Shown here: piece after piece, positions 10,016 through 20,001 of the stretch | Position numbering within the stretch: position 1 is the first letter of the stretch | Layout: every line of letters starts with the position of its first letter | From: Candidatus Babeliaceae bacterium | GTDB taxonomy: Bacteria > Babelota > Babeliae > Babelales > Babelaceae | DNA length: 64,000 nucleotides | Direction: 5' to 3' | Assembly (NCBI GenBank): GCA_016933915.1 | Contig: JAFFZZ010000114.1 | Span: 1 to 64,000 of the forward strand | Notes under the pieces: generated by a model | Databases searched by the model: none | What the model saw: the letters and a program-made list of their open reading frames with translations, nothing else | Told to the model about the DNA's origin: nothing | Made by a program: the position numbers and the translations under genes

Positions 10016-11518
10016 ATGAAAAAATTTTCACTCATTGTTTTTCCATTCCTAATTGCAAGTTCACTTCACGCAACTCCTGAAAGTACTAAACTCACCGAAG
10101 CAAAAAATAAGATTGCTCAAACTCAAGGAAATGCAAAATTAGCAGCACTACCTGAAGCTGTCGGATTGATAATAGAAGAAGCGGTAAAACTTATTCGAAA
10201 GCCTAATATACGAGAAAAAAGCGAACTTGTTAATGTTGCTGCAGAGCTTATATCCCTCTATGATGGCATTAACTCAGACGAAGAACTATCCAAGTCATAT
10301 AATAGCAATGCAATTAAGGAAATTCGCGGTGAAGGTGGCTTGTTCTGGACCGGATGGCAATGGATTAAAGGCTCACTCACCACAGCTTTCTCTGACGAGG
10401 AACGACAAACTGTTTACCGCTGGATTAATACGATTTACGCAGGTATCGCACTCAGAAACAATTTACCAAAAACCTTTAACGCTATCTGGGAAAACAAGAT
10501 TCCCGATGGACTATTCCGCAACACACGCCCTGGAATCGGTGTAGACGGATTTTTCTCGTTCATCATCGCTGATCTCATGAACCCCAAAAACATATCCCTC
10601 GTTCGCACCTTCTTCAAAGGTAAAACTCCTAACAATGTTGTCATACCATCAAATACCGATGCACTTGAGCTATTTACTGTTTTCCTTAAAAATCATGCAA
10701 CAAAAATCGGCAATAACATAGAAAGACTTTTCTCTATACTGCAGCCATGGTTTTCTACCTATGCCACTATTTATTATAAAAATATAAGTGATTACCTTAA
10801 AAAAATACCGCCAGAACAAGTCGCGTCTATTCTTTCATTTCAAAACATCAAAAAACCATTTTTAAGATTAATCCTCCAACTTATCTATCTTGAAGCGTCA
10901 TACGAGGATCTTTTCACCATACCACTCGAGCCTATTACATGTGAAAAAATCTTTACTAAGGCATCAGCACATCCTCTTTCGTTAGGACCAGCTTTAGAAA
11001 CATGGATAAGCTTACACAACAAGGGAATCACATATCGTACTGGATCACCAATCGGCCGGTTTCTTGCGTTAACCGCAAACAGAAACATTAAAGAATCTAT
11101 CGAAAGTAACGCAGCAGCACAGTTAGACTCATGGATCACCCTCATTAAAGAACAAGAAGCCCGCATCTACAAAGAAAAGGTAAAAACCAACGAGCTCATT
11201 TACACACTCATCGACAGTTATATAAATCTTTTGAAAAACAGGGTGACAGACTGGAGTCAGTTTCTTGTTGCGATAGCACCATCGCTCAAACACCAAATCA
11301 AAGAAATTCACGGCCTCTCAGGTAACAAAGAAACACCATACACCTATCTCTTTAAAAAGCTTGAAGCAGAAGGACTGCCAACAAAAAGAGACTCCCTTTT
11401 AAACGAATTAAAAGCGTCACCTATTAAAAAAAAGGTTAATTGGGACAATATTATAAAATCACTGGCCCAAACGCTTCATCAGATAGCCACCAAACAAAAG
11501 GAAGGTCTTTTTCTTTAA
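10016..11518 (+). CDS. Predicted secreted protein of unknown function
   Basis: About 500 aa, signal peptide MKKFSLIVFPFLIASSLHA. Confidence 0.8.
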   Translation: MKKFSLIVFPFLIASSLHATPESTKLTEAKNKIAQTQGNAKLAALPEAVGLIIEEAVKLIRKPNIREKSELVNVAAELISLYDGINSDEELSKSYNSNAIKEIRGEGGLFWTGWQWIKGSLTTAFSDEERQTVYRWINTIYAGIALRNNLPKTFNAIWENKIPDGLFRNTRPGIGVDGFFSFIIADLMNPKNISLVRTFFKGKTPNNVVIPSNTDALELFTVFLKNHATKIGNNIERLFSILQPWFSTYATIYYKNISDYLKKIPPEQVASILSFQNIKKPFLRLILQLIYLEASYEDLFTIPLEPITCEKIFTKASAHPLSLGPALETWISLHNKGITYRTGSPIGRFLALTANRNIKESIESNAAAQLDSWITLIKEQEARIYKEKVKTNELIYTLIDSYINLLKNRVTDWSQFLVAIAPSLKHQIKEIHGLSGNKETPYTYLFKKLEAEGLPTKRDSLLNELKASPIKKKVNWDNIIKSLAQTLHQIATKQKEGLFL

Positions 11519-11589
11519 ATTATGCGCTGTTTATACTAGGATGGACAAGAAAGGAACTGTCGTCACGAACGATTTCGAGAGGATACTCA

Positions 11590-12180
11590 ATGAAGCAAGA
11601 AGTACCGGAAAAATCGAATATCGCGTGGTTCAAACTCGCTGAATTTATCACACGCGGTGAAAAGGAACGGGCCCTCAGTATTTATCGCCTGCTCTCGTAT
11701 TCGATTACCGACCAGGCACTTGTTGCACAACTCGAAGGCGACATTCTCCAAGCATTCAACGATGAGCGAGCAATTGATTCATATCAACGAGCTATCGACA
11801 TCTATCACCATCACCGTGCATATGTTAATATCATCGACCTCGCCCGTCAAATTATCTCCATATTTCTTGATCGTGAACGCGTATCAGAAGTTGACGATCT
11901 CATAACGATTACTATCATTCCCGAAGCAGAGAAAACAAAATTACGGGAACACGCCATTATTGAAATTTTAAAAAGAGAAGCACATCACCTTAAGCCATGG
12001 GCATTCAAGCACCTTAAGGTTACACTCGACAAGCTCAGCAACTCACATGAATTCAGCAATCGCCTCACCACTTTCTTAGGCACTATCGCCGCCCTGGATA
12101 ACGAAACCCATCAGTATGCATGCACTTTACTCGCCTCAGGAGACAATTTCCACACGGCTGACACAAAAAAAGTCGAATAA
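11590..12180 (+). CDS. TPR-like helical protein of unknown function
   Basis: Start chosen at MKQEVPEKSNIAWFKLAEFITRGEKERALSIYRLL. 'AQLEGDILQAFNDERAIDSYQRAIDIYHHHRAY' is TPR-like. Confidence 0.7.
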   Translation: MKQEVPEKSNIAWFKLAEFITRGEKERALSIYRLLSYSITDQALVAQLEGDILQAFNDERAIDSYQRAIDIYHHHRAYVNIIDLARQIISIFLDRERVSEVDDLITITIIPEAEKTKLREHAIIEILKREAHHLKPWAFKHLKVTLDKLSNSHEFSNRLTTFLGTIAALDNETHQYACTLLASGDNFHTADTKKVE

Positions 12181-12298
12181 TAATATTTTTTATAGCTTTA
12201 AGAAGCGGCTCAGAAAGAAGCTGCTGACACGCGTACCGTGTACATGTCACTTCAAAGCGACAACACCCGCCTGGTCCCAATAGTGGGCGAAGAAGCAT
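12083..12298 (-). CDS. yidD: Membrane protein insertion efficiency factor, YidD family
   Basis: 71 aa [48 protein letters not shown] resembles YidD (SPLLGPxCRFxPTCSxYA...). ATG overlaps the rnpA stop as TAATG. Confidence 0.75.
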   Translation of the reverse strand: MLLRPLLGPGGCCRFEVTCTRYACQQLLSEPLLKAIKNIIIRLFLCQPCGNCLLRRVKCMHTDGFRYPGRR

Positions 12299-12645
12299 TA
12301 TACAGGCGACAAGAAGGTAGGCAACACTTCGCGACAAATAGTATCGACAACGCCAGAAATATGCAAAAACAGACACTGTTTTATTGAAGATTTTGCGTAG
12401 AAATACCAATCATACCCCAAACAAGAGACTTTTTTTTCACGAAAAACTGCACGAACACGACGCTTAAACGTATTACGCACCACTGCTGTTCCTGATCTTC
12501 GCGACGCTATTACAAAGAGCTCTCCTTGTTCTCCGCGCGCAGGAGCAATGCGAACGTCAAAAAACTGATCACTATAGACCCGAGCAGGACGCGATCTCGG
12601 CTTTGATTTATGCGCTGACTGCAAGTCGCTTTCTTCCTTTGGCAC
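12298..12645 (-). CDS. rnpA: Ribonuclease P protein component
   Basis: '[42 protein letters not shown]'; lies directly downstream of rpmH. Exact start uncertain. Confidence 0.85.
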   Translation of the reverse strand: MPKEESDLQSAHKSKPRSRPARVYSDQFFDVRIAPARGEQGELFVIASRRSGTAVVRNTFKRRVRAVFREKKVSCLGYDWYFYAKSSIKQCLFLHISGVVDTICREVLPTFLSPV

Positions 12646-12748
12646 GGCGACGGTTAATGATATCGCGACCTGATTTTGTTGACATGCGCTTGAGAAATCC
12701 GTGTGTTTTGTTTCGTTTTCTACGTTTCGGTTTGTAAGTAATAGACAT
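12608..12748 (-). CDS. rpmH: 50S ribosomal protein L34
   Basis: Minus-strand translation [46 protein letters not shown] (46 aa). Absent from the supplied ORF track. Confidence 0.96.
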   Translation of the reverse strand: MSITYKPKRRKRNKTHGFLKRMSTKSGRDIINRRRAKGRKRLAVSA

Positions 12749-12790
12749 AATAAAAGGCCTTTGGAATAATTTACTCGCTACTTAGCTTCT

Positions 12791-13738
12791 TTAGTTTAAA
12801 GAATGTACACTTTTTTTCAAATATTTCTGAACATCAAGTGCCGACATACATCCCATAGCTGCTGCTGTAATTGCCTGACAGTAGCGAGCATCAGCAACAT
12901 CCCCCGCAGCAAAAACAGCTTCCACTGACGTCTCAGTGGTACATTCTTTTACCAAAACATGACCAGATTGCTTTAATTTAAGCTCTGGTGGCACAAACCG
13001 GGTGTTTGGAACCTGCCCAATGGCAATAAAAGCAGCATCCGCTTGAAGTTCCTCCTTTTCCCCTGAACGTTGATCGGCAACCTCAATTGCAACAACCCGC
13101 CCATCTTTCCCTTTTATGGCACTTACGGATGATTCATACCTAACGGCGATATTTTTATCATCAAGCACAGCCCGCTTCAGACGCTCTTCGGAAGCTGTTA
13201 ACTCAGAAAAAAGATGTATTAGGGTAATACGATTAGTAAACCTACGTAAAAAAAGAGCATTCTCAAGCGCCGAATTCCCTCCACCAACAACCACTACCGG
13301 CCGATCTTTATAAAGAGCCCCGTCGCAAACAGCACAGCTAGAAACACCTTTACCCCAATACTCATCTTCGCCAGGACACCCCAAACGTCGCGGGACACTT
13401 CCAGTTGCAATAATAAGTGCACGACAGAGTAGTTGTTTACCCGTATCGGTCGTCACAACAACGAGCGCCCCTTTTTTAGCAAAAGAGGAAATATTTGCAT
13501 TCAGAAATCGCGCCCCAAAAACCGCAGCATGCTCTCGAATTTTGCCCATAAGCTCTGCTCCGAGGATCTTTTTTTCACCCGGCCAATTTTCGATAAAAGT
13601 AGTCTTCATAAGCTGCCCTCCGGGCAAAACACCCTCAAGGAGTAGCGGTGACAAGCCAAAACGCGCACCATAAATAGCAGCAGTCAAACCAGCAGGGCCA
13701 GAACCTGCAATAATCAGTTCTAATACGTTATTTTCCAT
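12791..13738 (-). CDS. trxB: Thioredoxin reductase
   Basis: 'IAGSGPAGLTAAIYGARFGLSPLLLEG', redox motif 'SSCAVCDGALYK', 'VVVVGGGNSALENALFL', 'VFAAGDVADARYCQAITAAAMGCMSALDVQKYL'. Confidence 0.96.
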   Translation of the reverse strand: MENNVLELIIAGSGPAGLTAAIYGARFGLSPLLLEGVLPGGQLMKTTFIENWPGEKKILGAELMGKIREHAAVFGARFLNANISSFAKKGALVVVTTDTGKQLLCRALIIATGSVPRRLGCPGEDEYWGKGVSSCAVCDGALYKDRPVVVVGGGNSALENALFLRRFTNRITLIHLFSELTASEERLKRAVLDDKNIAVRYESSVSAIKGKDGRVVAIEVADQRSGEKEELQADAAFIAIGQVPNTRFVPPELKLKQSGHVLVKECTTETSVEAVFAAGDVADARYCQAITAAAMGCMSALDVQKYLKKSVHSLN

Positions 13739-13792
13739 AAACAGAGCAAAGTATAGAGGTTTTTCAAAAATTTCGGTTTAGCGTACCACCAG

Positions 13793-15130
13793 TTAGGCTC
13801 TCTTTGCAAGATAGTTCAAAACAGTATTAAGAACCTTTTCACGAAGCACAGATTGCCGAACAACCCCTTCTGGAATTGGCTGTTCTTGCCCATTAAATTG
13901 CGTTGGCGGCAGATGAAAATAGACAAACTCACGAGTTCTCGGCCGCGTTAGAAGCCCAAGGTAATTAACCACATCATCACCGGAAACAAAAACCTGCTCA
14001 GCTCTTGCCAGATGATCAATAATCAAGAGCTCCCTCAGCTGTTTTTCTGCCAACTGAGAGACAACGGACTTAAAATTTTTCTGCAACCGATAAACCGGGT
14101 AATCAGGAGAACGCTGGATTGTTTTTAAAAGATATGCGCCATGCTGGTCAATTTGCTCGCGAGGAATATATGACGAAAACTGCCGAGAAAGAACCTTAAA
14201 GAGAGCTTCTATCGTCTCACGTCGTAACGAAATATCATGACGCATGGAAAATACGTCAATAAGTAGACGATGAACAGCCACATCCTCTTTCTCTGATTCC
14301 CCGCCGGCAAAGAAGTGCTGTTTCAATCCTTCAAAGGAAAATGTAACATGCGGCACTATAGCTACAATTGTTATGAGGAAAGTATAATCAGTATCAACCC
14401 GCTTACTTAAAAATTGCTGCAAGAAGGCACTCTTAGTACTGAAAGTATCACTAACCCCTTTGTCTAAAAAAAGCTCCTGTGCCTCTCGATCGGCATCTTC
14501 GCGCCCAATTCTTATCCAGAAAAAGGCTTCTTGATCAAGAAGTGAACTGCACCCTTCAGGACTACAAAGATTCAGCCCAAAAAGCACCCAATCGGAAATG
14601 CCTACCCTTTTTTTCACCCCATCAACTGAAGTTGTTGATCTTTCTTCGCGGATAAAATCTACCACCTGACGATCGATATCCTTGTAATTACGGCGAATAG
14701 GGCGACGGAAGATCATTTTCCGCCAATCGCTCCGTGGCGTCAAAGCAGTCTTTGCCACAGAAAAAACAAACTCTGCACCTTCATTCGGCTCCAATTTTGA
14801 AGAGACAAGACGCGGATCACCCACCACACAGGCATCATGTCGATAAAACTCTTCGCATAAATGACCGATTACACTGTAATTAAGCAAAAACTCCTTAAGA
14901 TGCTCAATAATGTGAGAGCGATATGTTCGCTCGAGATAACTTATCGGAGTTTCACCACGAACAAATCCATACGCCTGAACCGAATCTCGATGCCGGTCAA
15001 GGGCATGCTGATAAAGTGTTTTAATAAATGGTTGAGACACAACGACACAGGCACAAAACCCATGCGGCTCTCGTTCTTCAAACGTCCAAGTACAACAACT
15101 ATCTGCAACGTTCTTTTCTCGTTGAGCCAT
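13793..15130 (-). CDS. tig: Divergent trigger factor-like chaperone
   Basis: N-term 'YQHALDRHRDSVQAYGFVRGETPISYLERTYRSHIIEHLKEFLLNYSV...CVVGDPRL' matches the trigger factor ribosome-binding layout (GFRxGKxP). C-term 'EQPIPEGVVRQSVLREKVLNTVLNYLAKRA'. ORF-track residues before MAQREK are translated tRNA. Confidence 0.7.
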   Translation of the reverse strand: MAQREKNVADSCCTWTFEEREPHGFCACVVVSQPFIKTLYQHALDRHRDSVQAYGFVRGETPISYLERTYRSHIIEHLKEFLLNYSVIGHLCEEFYRHDACVVGDPRLVSSKLEPNEGAEFVFSVAKTALTPRSDWRKMIFRRPIRRNYKDIDRQVVDFIREERSTTSVDGVKKRVGISDWVLFGLNLCSPEGCSSLLDQEAFFWIRIGREDADREAQELFLDKGVSDTFSTKSAFLQQFLSKRVDTDYTFLITIVAIVPHVTFSFEGLKQHFFAGGESEKEDVAVHRLLIDVFSMRHDISLRRETIEALFKVLSRQFSSYIPREQIDQHGAYLLKTIQRSPDYPVYRLQKNFKSVVSQLAEKQLRELLIIDHLARAEQVFVSGDDVVNYLGLLTRPRTREFVYFHLPPTQFNGQEQPIPEGVVRQSVLREKVLNTVLNYLAKRA

Positions 15131-15145
15131 AACGAACTCTCCCTC

Positions 15146-15230
15146 TGGTGCAAGAGAAGGGACTCGAACCCCCACCCTTTTCAGGACTGGATCCTAAGTC
15201 CAGCGCGTCTACCACTTCCGCCACTCTTGC
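15146..15230 (-). tRNA. tRNA-Leu (anticodon UAG), CCA encoded
   Basis: Minus strand GCAAGAGTGGCGGAAGTGGTAGACGCGCTGGACTTAGGATCCAGTCCTGAAAAGGGTGGGGGTTCGAGTCCCTTCTCTTGCACCA; class II with variable arm; anticodon loop CTTAGGA. Confidence 0.95.
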
Positions 15231-15275
15231 ACATACCGATAGAATATCACAAGGAGGAGAGAAGATAAAGAATTC

Positions 15276-15863
15276 TTAAATTGCCTTTATCTCAAGCTCT
15301 TTTTTCTCAGCAAACTTCTCTGCTTTGCCGATTAGCTCATCAGTCACCTTCTGAAGAATGGTCTGCAAACGCTTTGCCAAATCCTCGGAGACCGACTTGT
15401 TCTTTTCAAGATCCCGAATGAAGTTATTAAACTCTTTGCGCTCATTCCTAATTGCCACACGACACTCTTCGAGCTTGCTTCCCAAAGTCTTAACAAGCTC
15501 TTCTCGGCGCCCAGCACTCATGGGAGGCAAAACGACGCGAATCAAAGCCCCATCATTCGTCGGTGCAACCTGAAGATTCGACAGAGCAATTCCTTTCTCA
15601 ATCGCTGCCAGATTACCCTGATCCCACGGCTGAATCACAATCAGATTTGCTTCTGGCGTTGTTATAGTCGCCAAATCCTTGACGCGCATAGCAGTTCCAT
15701 AACATTGGACACTGATATCCTCAACCAACGAAGGATGCGATCGTCCAGTTCGCAACTTCGCAATCTCTTTTGCAAAAAAATCCTCATGCTGGACCATGGC
15801 AGTCCGAACTGCTTGCTCAAATTTCGAGGGACTGTCATCCGCTGAAAATTGCAATTTGATCAT
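15276..15863 (-). CDS. frr: Ribosome recycling factor
   Basis: 'LRTGRSHPSLVEDISVQCYGTAMRVKDLATITTPEANLIVIQPWDQ', 'LPPMSAGRREELVK'. Confidence 0.96.
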   Translation of the reverse strand: MIKLQFSADDSPSKFEQAVRTAMVQHEDFFAKEIAKLRTGRSHPSLVEDISVQCYGTAMRVKDLATITTPEANLIVIQPWDQGNLAAIEKGIALSNLQVAPTNDGALIRVVLPPMSAGRREELVKTLGSKLEECRVAIRNERKEFNNFIRDLEKNKSVSEDLAKRLQTILQKVTDELIGKAEKFAEKKELEIKAI

Positions 15864-15889
15864 CGTTAACGTTCCTTCAGAAAAACAAT

Positions 15890-16486
15890 TTAGGCACCAA
15901 CCTCAAAGCGTGCAAAACGGCGAACGGTAATCTTTTCGCCCAATTTCGCAATCAGATCTTTCAAAAGATCGTCAACGGTAATTTTATCATCTTTAATAAA
16001 TGACTGCCGCATTAAGCAAACCTCCGTATACAACTTCTCAAGCTTACCTACGAGAATCTTTTCGAGCATCTGTTCTGGTTTACCAGAGGAACGAAGCTGC
16101 TCAGTCAAAATCTGTTTTTCTTTTTCCAAGAATTGAGGATCGAGATCCTCTGGATTAACGCACAGAGGACGTGCCGCAGCAATCTGCATACAGATATCAC
16201 GTGCAAATTGAGTCATCGCTTCGGTGCGTGCAACAAAGTCCGTCTCACAGTTAATCTCAACAAGAACACCAATCTGAGCTCCTGCATGGATATAAGAATG
16301 GATAACACCATGCTTGGTAACGTTCCCCGCTCTTTTTTCAGCAATCGCCGCTCCCTTCTTACGCAGGAACTCAATCGCCTTGTCCATATCACCCTTAGTC
16401 TCGACGAGAGCTTTTTTACAATCCATCATCCCTACGCCGGTTCTTTCGCGTAGTCTTTGTATCATCTCTAAAGTGATTTCTGCCAT
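15890..16486 (-). CDS. tsf: Elongation factor Ts
   Basis: 'MIQRLRERTGVGMMDCKKALVETKGDMDKAIEFLRKKG', 'GVLVEINCETDFVARTE'. Confidence 0.96.
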   Translation of the reverse strand: MAEITLEMIQRLRERTGVGMMDCKKALVETKGDMDKAIEFLRKKGAAIAEKRAGNVTKHGVIHSYIHAGAQIGVLVEINCETDFVARTEAMTQFARDICMQIAAARPLCVNPEDLDPQFLEKEKQILTEQLRSSGKPEQMLEKILVGKLEKLYTEVCLMRQSFIKDDKITVDDLLKDLIAKLGEKITVRRFARFEVGA

Positions 16487-16638
16487 TTTTCACCTTTACA
16501 ACAAATATTCGCCCTGAAAATTCCTACTCCTAGTTTGCCAAAAAGTATACCTTTGGTAAACTTGAACCATCGTGAACTCACTATTTACCTATTATGTACC
16601 CAGTTTTGACTGATTTGATTAATGAACAGGACACTGAT

Positions 16639-16968
16639 ATGAAACAAAATGTAGCACCAGAACGCTATGCCATATTTCAAACCGGCGGAAAACAGTATCA
16701 GGCCATTGAAGGCAAGACAGTTGCTATAGAATTGCTTGACTCAGAGGCAGGATCAGAGGTTGTATTCAGCGACGTTCTTCTTCGTCGTCTCAATGAAGGA
16801 GCCGTTGAAGTTGGGCAGCCATTCTTAGAAACTCCAATTAAAGCGGTTATCCTCAAACACGATAAAGGCCCTAAGATTACCGTCTTTAAATTCAAACGCC
16901 GCAAAAAATATCGTTGCAAAACTGGCCACCGTCAACCAATGACCGTTGTCCGAATTGTTTCGATTTAA
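16639..16968 (+). CDS. rplU: 50S ribosomal protein L21
   Basis: 'YAIFQTGGKQYQAIEGKTVAIELLD', 'VFKFKRRKKYRCKTGHRQPMTVVRI'. Upstream in-frame ATG at 16594 also possible. Confidence 0.94.
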   Translation: MKQNVAPERYAIFQTGGKQYQAIEGKTVAIELLDSEAGSEVVFSDVLLRRLNEGAVEVGQPFLETPIKAVILKHDKGPKITVFKFKRRKKYRCKTGHRQPMTVVRIVSI

Positions 16969-16992
16969 GATCGATAAAATACTCAAAAAACG

Positions 16993-17020
16993 ATCCCCGG
17001 CGTGTTGCCGGGGATTTTTA
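16993..17020 (+). terminator. Rho-independent terminator after rplU
   Basis: atccccggc-gtgtt-gccggggat followed by ttttta. Confidence 0.85.
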
Positions 17021-17021
17021 T

Positions 17022-17858
17022 TCACTTTTCTGACGACTGCGTATATTTGGAAACCTCAAGAAACTTTCGGGTTCTTTCAAGTCCACGTTCCCAAAACTTC
17101 TTTCTCTCTCCTTGCTCATGAATATATCCTTCTAATCCTAGAGCAATGGCTGCATCCCTCAACACTAAATACCTCGCATCAAACAGTGCTTTTCCGATTT
17201 TTATTGCTTTCATAAATACCTTCCAACTTGCTTGATCACTAAGACTGCACAAAAGCTCCGTCTCTTTGGCGTTTTTATCGTTAAGCAATATTAAATACTT
17301 TCCGAGCAATTTACTATCAGCCTCTATTTTGGAAAAATAGGATTTACACTCTTTTTTATCAATCTCTTTTACATCGAAAGTTACAGGATTTGAAGCAAGA
17401 ATCAGCCACTGATACCACATGTCCTGCCAAACCAAAAAATCAAGTTTTGAATCAAACCACGACTCAAGACGTCCTGAAACTACTCTATTGTTCCAACTAC
17501 AGGAAGAAATATCAGCCGCCCTCAGTAACACGTCTTGAATTTCCATCAAAGAATCAGCAGCAATATCTCGCAAATTATCGTCTTGCCCATAAACTTTCTT
17601 TTCAAGTCTTTTAAAAAAACCAACTACTTTACCCATTCCATTAGCAACTGTATTCAGTGCCCCAAGATTTTTTTTACGCTTTTCCTCTATTTTTTGTGTG
17701 TATTCGTCATACTCTTTTTTCAACTTCAATACTGGCAGCATGGTAATAAAGGTTCCAATTGTACAACCCTTTCTCTGCTCTTTTCCCATCCCTATTAACA
17801 AAGAGGTATGCATCAACAAAAAACCAGTCACGAACACTGTTATCTTTAATTTATTCAT
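17022..17858 (-). CDS. Predicted secreted protein of unknown function
   Basis: Start at MNKLKITVFVTGFLLMHTSLLIGM (signal peptide); 278 aa. Confidence 0.78.
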   Translation of the reverse strand: MNKLKITVFVTGFLLMHTSLLIGMGKEQRKGCTIGTFITMLPVLKLKKEYDEYTQKIEEKRKKNLGALNTVANGMGKVVGFFKRLEKKVYGQDDNLRDIAADSLMEIQDVLLRAADISSCSWNNRVVSGRLESWFDSKLDFLVWQDMWYQWLILASNPVTFDVKEIDKKECKSYFSKIEADSKLLGKYLILLNDKNAKETELLCSLSDQASWKVFMKAIKIGKALFDARYLVLRDAAIALGLEGYIHEQGERKKFWERGLERTRKFLEVSKYTQSSEK

Positions 17859-17911
17859 TTGTATACCTTTCTTGTTTAAACAAAAGCTGTGAATATTGTA
17901 CTTTTTTTCAT

Positions 17912-18520
17912 TCACCACGTCACAGAAAGTTCAGGAAGTCCGTGCGTATCAAACCGTACGTATTGACGCCCCAAACGAAGTTCAGGATGTCCGGGCTTAT
18001 TGATAATACCCAATGCTTCAAGCTCGAGTTTGTATCCAAGACGTTCAGCCACTGCAGCGCTTTTACTATTTTCTGAATCGCAGATAATGAGCAGACGCTT
18101 TATTCCAATAACATCAAACGCATACCGCGTCAGTGCATTGACCGCCTCTGTTATATACCCATTTCCCTGTGTTGTTGATCGACACCAATAACCAATCTCT
18201 GCAGAAGGAATATTCCAATCAAAAGCTACAAAACCAACAACGCCAACAAGATTGTCTCCTACAAAAAGACCACAGGTCACCCGAGAACCCAAAATAAAAT
18301 CGGCGTGAAAACGCCGAGCAGTTTCCTCCGATTCTATAACTGACGGCAAACTGTCCCTCCTCACCCAATGCACCCACTGCTCGAGCGAGTCAACTGTCTC
18401 CACCACCGCTTCATTCAACTTATAACCATCACCAATGGTAAGCTGCCTCATAAACAAACGGGGTGTTTTTATAGGCATAGGAAAATCAACCAATAAGGGA
18501 CTCATAAAAACCTCTGACAA
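17912..18520 (-). CDS. GNAT family N-acetyltransferase (RimJ/RimL-like)
   Basis: 'TPRLFMRQLTIGDGYKLNEAV', 'AEIGYWCRSTTQGNGYITEAVNALTRYAFDVIGIKRLLIICDSENSKSAAVAERLGYKLE'. Confidence 0.9.
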   Translation of the reverse strand: MSEVFMSPLLVDFPMPIKTPRLFMRQLTIGDGYKLNEAVVETVDSLEQWVHWVRRDSLPSVIESEETARRFHADFILGSRVTCGLFVGDNLVGVVGFVAFDWNIPSAEIGYWCRSTTQGNGYITEAVNALTRYAFDVIGIKRLLIICDSENSKSAAVAERLGYKLELEALGIINKPGHPELRLGRQYVRFDTHGLPELSVTW

Positions 18521-18734
18521 GAATAATCATTCCATCAGTCAGCATGGTATCACGATCATGGAACAAGCGTCTCTAATTTTGACCCTATCCTTCAGATATT
18601 GTTTTTTTCGGTGATCCAGCCCGCAGCTTTAAAAAGCAGTTATCTCCATGAAACCAGAAACTTCGAATAAAATAAGAAATTTAGGCCCGGCTTCAGTTAT
18701 CGGTGCATAACTTACAAAACTTGGGAATGTTACT

Positions 18735-19982
18735 ATGTGGAAATCATTGTTTGCAATCATCATGGGAATTATATGCACAACAACACAGTCAATGGATTCT
18801 CGAAAGATTAAAAATTTTAATAATGATGAAAAAACACTAATTAATGAGCTTCTCAACATTGAAGGAGCTCTTAAAAAATTTAAAGGAAATGAAGGACGCG
18901 AAAAGCTCCTCAAAAAGATTAAGCACCTGCAGACAAATCTGAATGACAAAAACATTAAGATTGAATGCATCGATTATGTTGAAAAAACATTTTACTACTG
19001 GTGGCTTAACATCCCATCTTTTAAAAAGCTCCTTCCAGGCTACTTTATTCTTTTAAAATCAGATACTGAAGCCATTCAAAATCTCCTTCATCTCTTGTGT
19101 CCCCAAAAAAGGACCATTCTTCCTAATCATCCTCTCATCAAAAAAATCTTTTTAGAGAGAAGTTATGGTCACTGCATAAATATCGATAGTTCTAGCGAAC
19201 AAAAAGTCATTACGAAATTCAAGAAAAAGCATAACGAACCTTTGCCATGCAATGTCAGTATTTTATACGCGATCACTCAGAGTCAACCAGAAGTTAAAAA
19301 CAAACTTGTAGGCAAATTATTTCAGTGGCTATTAGACGATCAATTAATACGTTTCACACATCCTTGGTATTTTTACCTCTTATCAAAAGATCAAAAAAAT
19401 CTGGAGCTTCATTTTTCAAACGAAAAAAAACTGTTTACGATTATCGAGACACATAATTTTTTTGATATAGATGATACACATAAAGAAAGTGAAATCGTCG
19501 TACATCAATTTGAAAAGCTCAGAGACGAGGACAAACAATACCTGTATGAATCAAAATTAGCACAAGATATCAGTGACATCAGGAACATTTTAGGTAAAAG
19601 CAATGAACCCGTAGGAAATCATTATCTCACAAAAAAATTAACTACTCTATTGACCCTCAAAAGATACCAAAGATACAAAGATTCTTTCCTGAAATCCTAT
19701 ATTTTGAACCCCATCATTTTGGGCGAACTCATCGCTCTATCGGAAAACCCGGACATTCCTAACCAAGAATGTCTTCAAACAATGATAAAGATTAGTGGCC
19801 TGCACCTCAGCGATGACGATAAGCTCAACAAAATGATGTTCGAGAAAAAGCTGGACCTTCATAAAATATTCGAAATGTGCGAAGAAACCATCCTGGAATA
19901 TAAAAAACCATTGAGAAAAAAAATGTTTGCAATTTTAAAACAAATGAAGAAAGTTGATGCTGATATTATGTATCAAATTTAG
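18735..19982 (+). CDS. Predicted secreted protein, member 1 of tandem paralog family
   Basis: Signal peptide MWKSLFAIIMGIICTTTQSM. C-terminal domain 'SGLHLSDDDKLNKMMFEKKLDLHKIFEMCEE' shared with the next gene. Confidence 0.8.
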   Translation: MWKSLFAIIMGIICTTTQSMDSRKIKNFNNDEKTLINELLNIEGALKKFKGNEGREKLLKKIKHLQTNLNDKNIKIECIDYVEKTFYYWWLNIPSFKKLLPGYFILLKSDTEAIQNLLHLLCPQKRTILPNHPLIKKIFLERSYGHCINIDSSSEQKVITKFKKKHNEPLPCNVSILYAITQSQPEVKNKLVGKLFQWLLDDQLIRFTHPWYFYLLSKDQKNLELHFSNEKKLFTIIETHNFFDIDDTHKESEIVVHQFEKLRDEDKQYLYESKLAQDISDIRNILGKSNEPVGNHYLTKKLTTLLTLKRYQRYKDSFLKSYILNPIILGELIALSENPDIPNQECLQTMIKISGLHLSDDDKLNKMMFEKKLDLHKIFEMCEETILEYKKPLRKKMFAILKQMKKVDADIMYQI

Positions 19983-20001
19983 CATAAAAAAGGCCTCCCT
20001 T

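Noticed and set aside
12299-12409. N-terminal half of the 108-aa ORF 12083-12409
   Set aside because: It overlaps rnpA out of frame and lacks YidD similarity; the coupled ATG at 12298 is a better start.
15131-15175. N-terminal extension MGVRVPSLAPEGEFV of the 460-aa ORF
   Set aside because: It is translation through the tRNA-Leu gene; the real start is most likely MAQREK at 15130.
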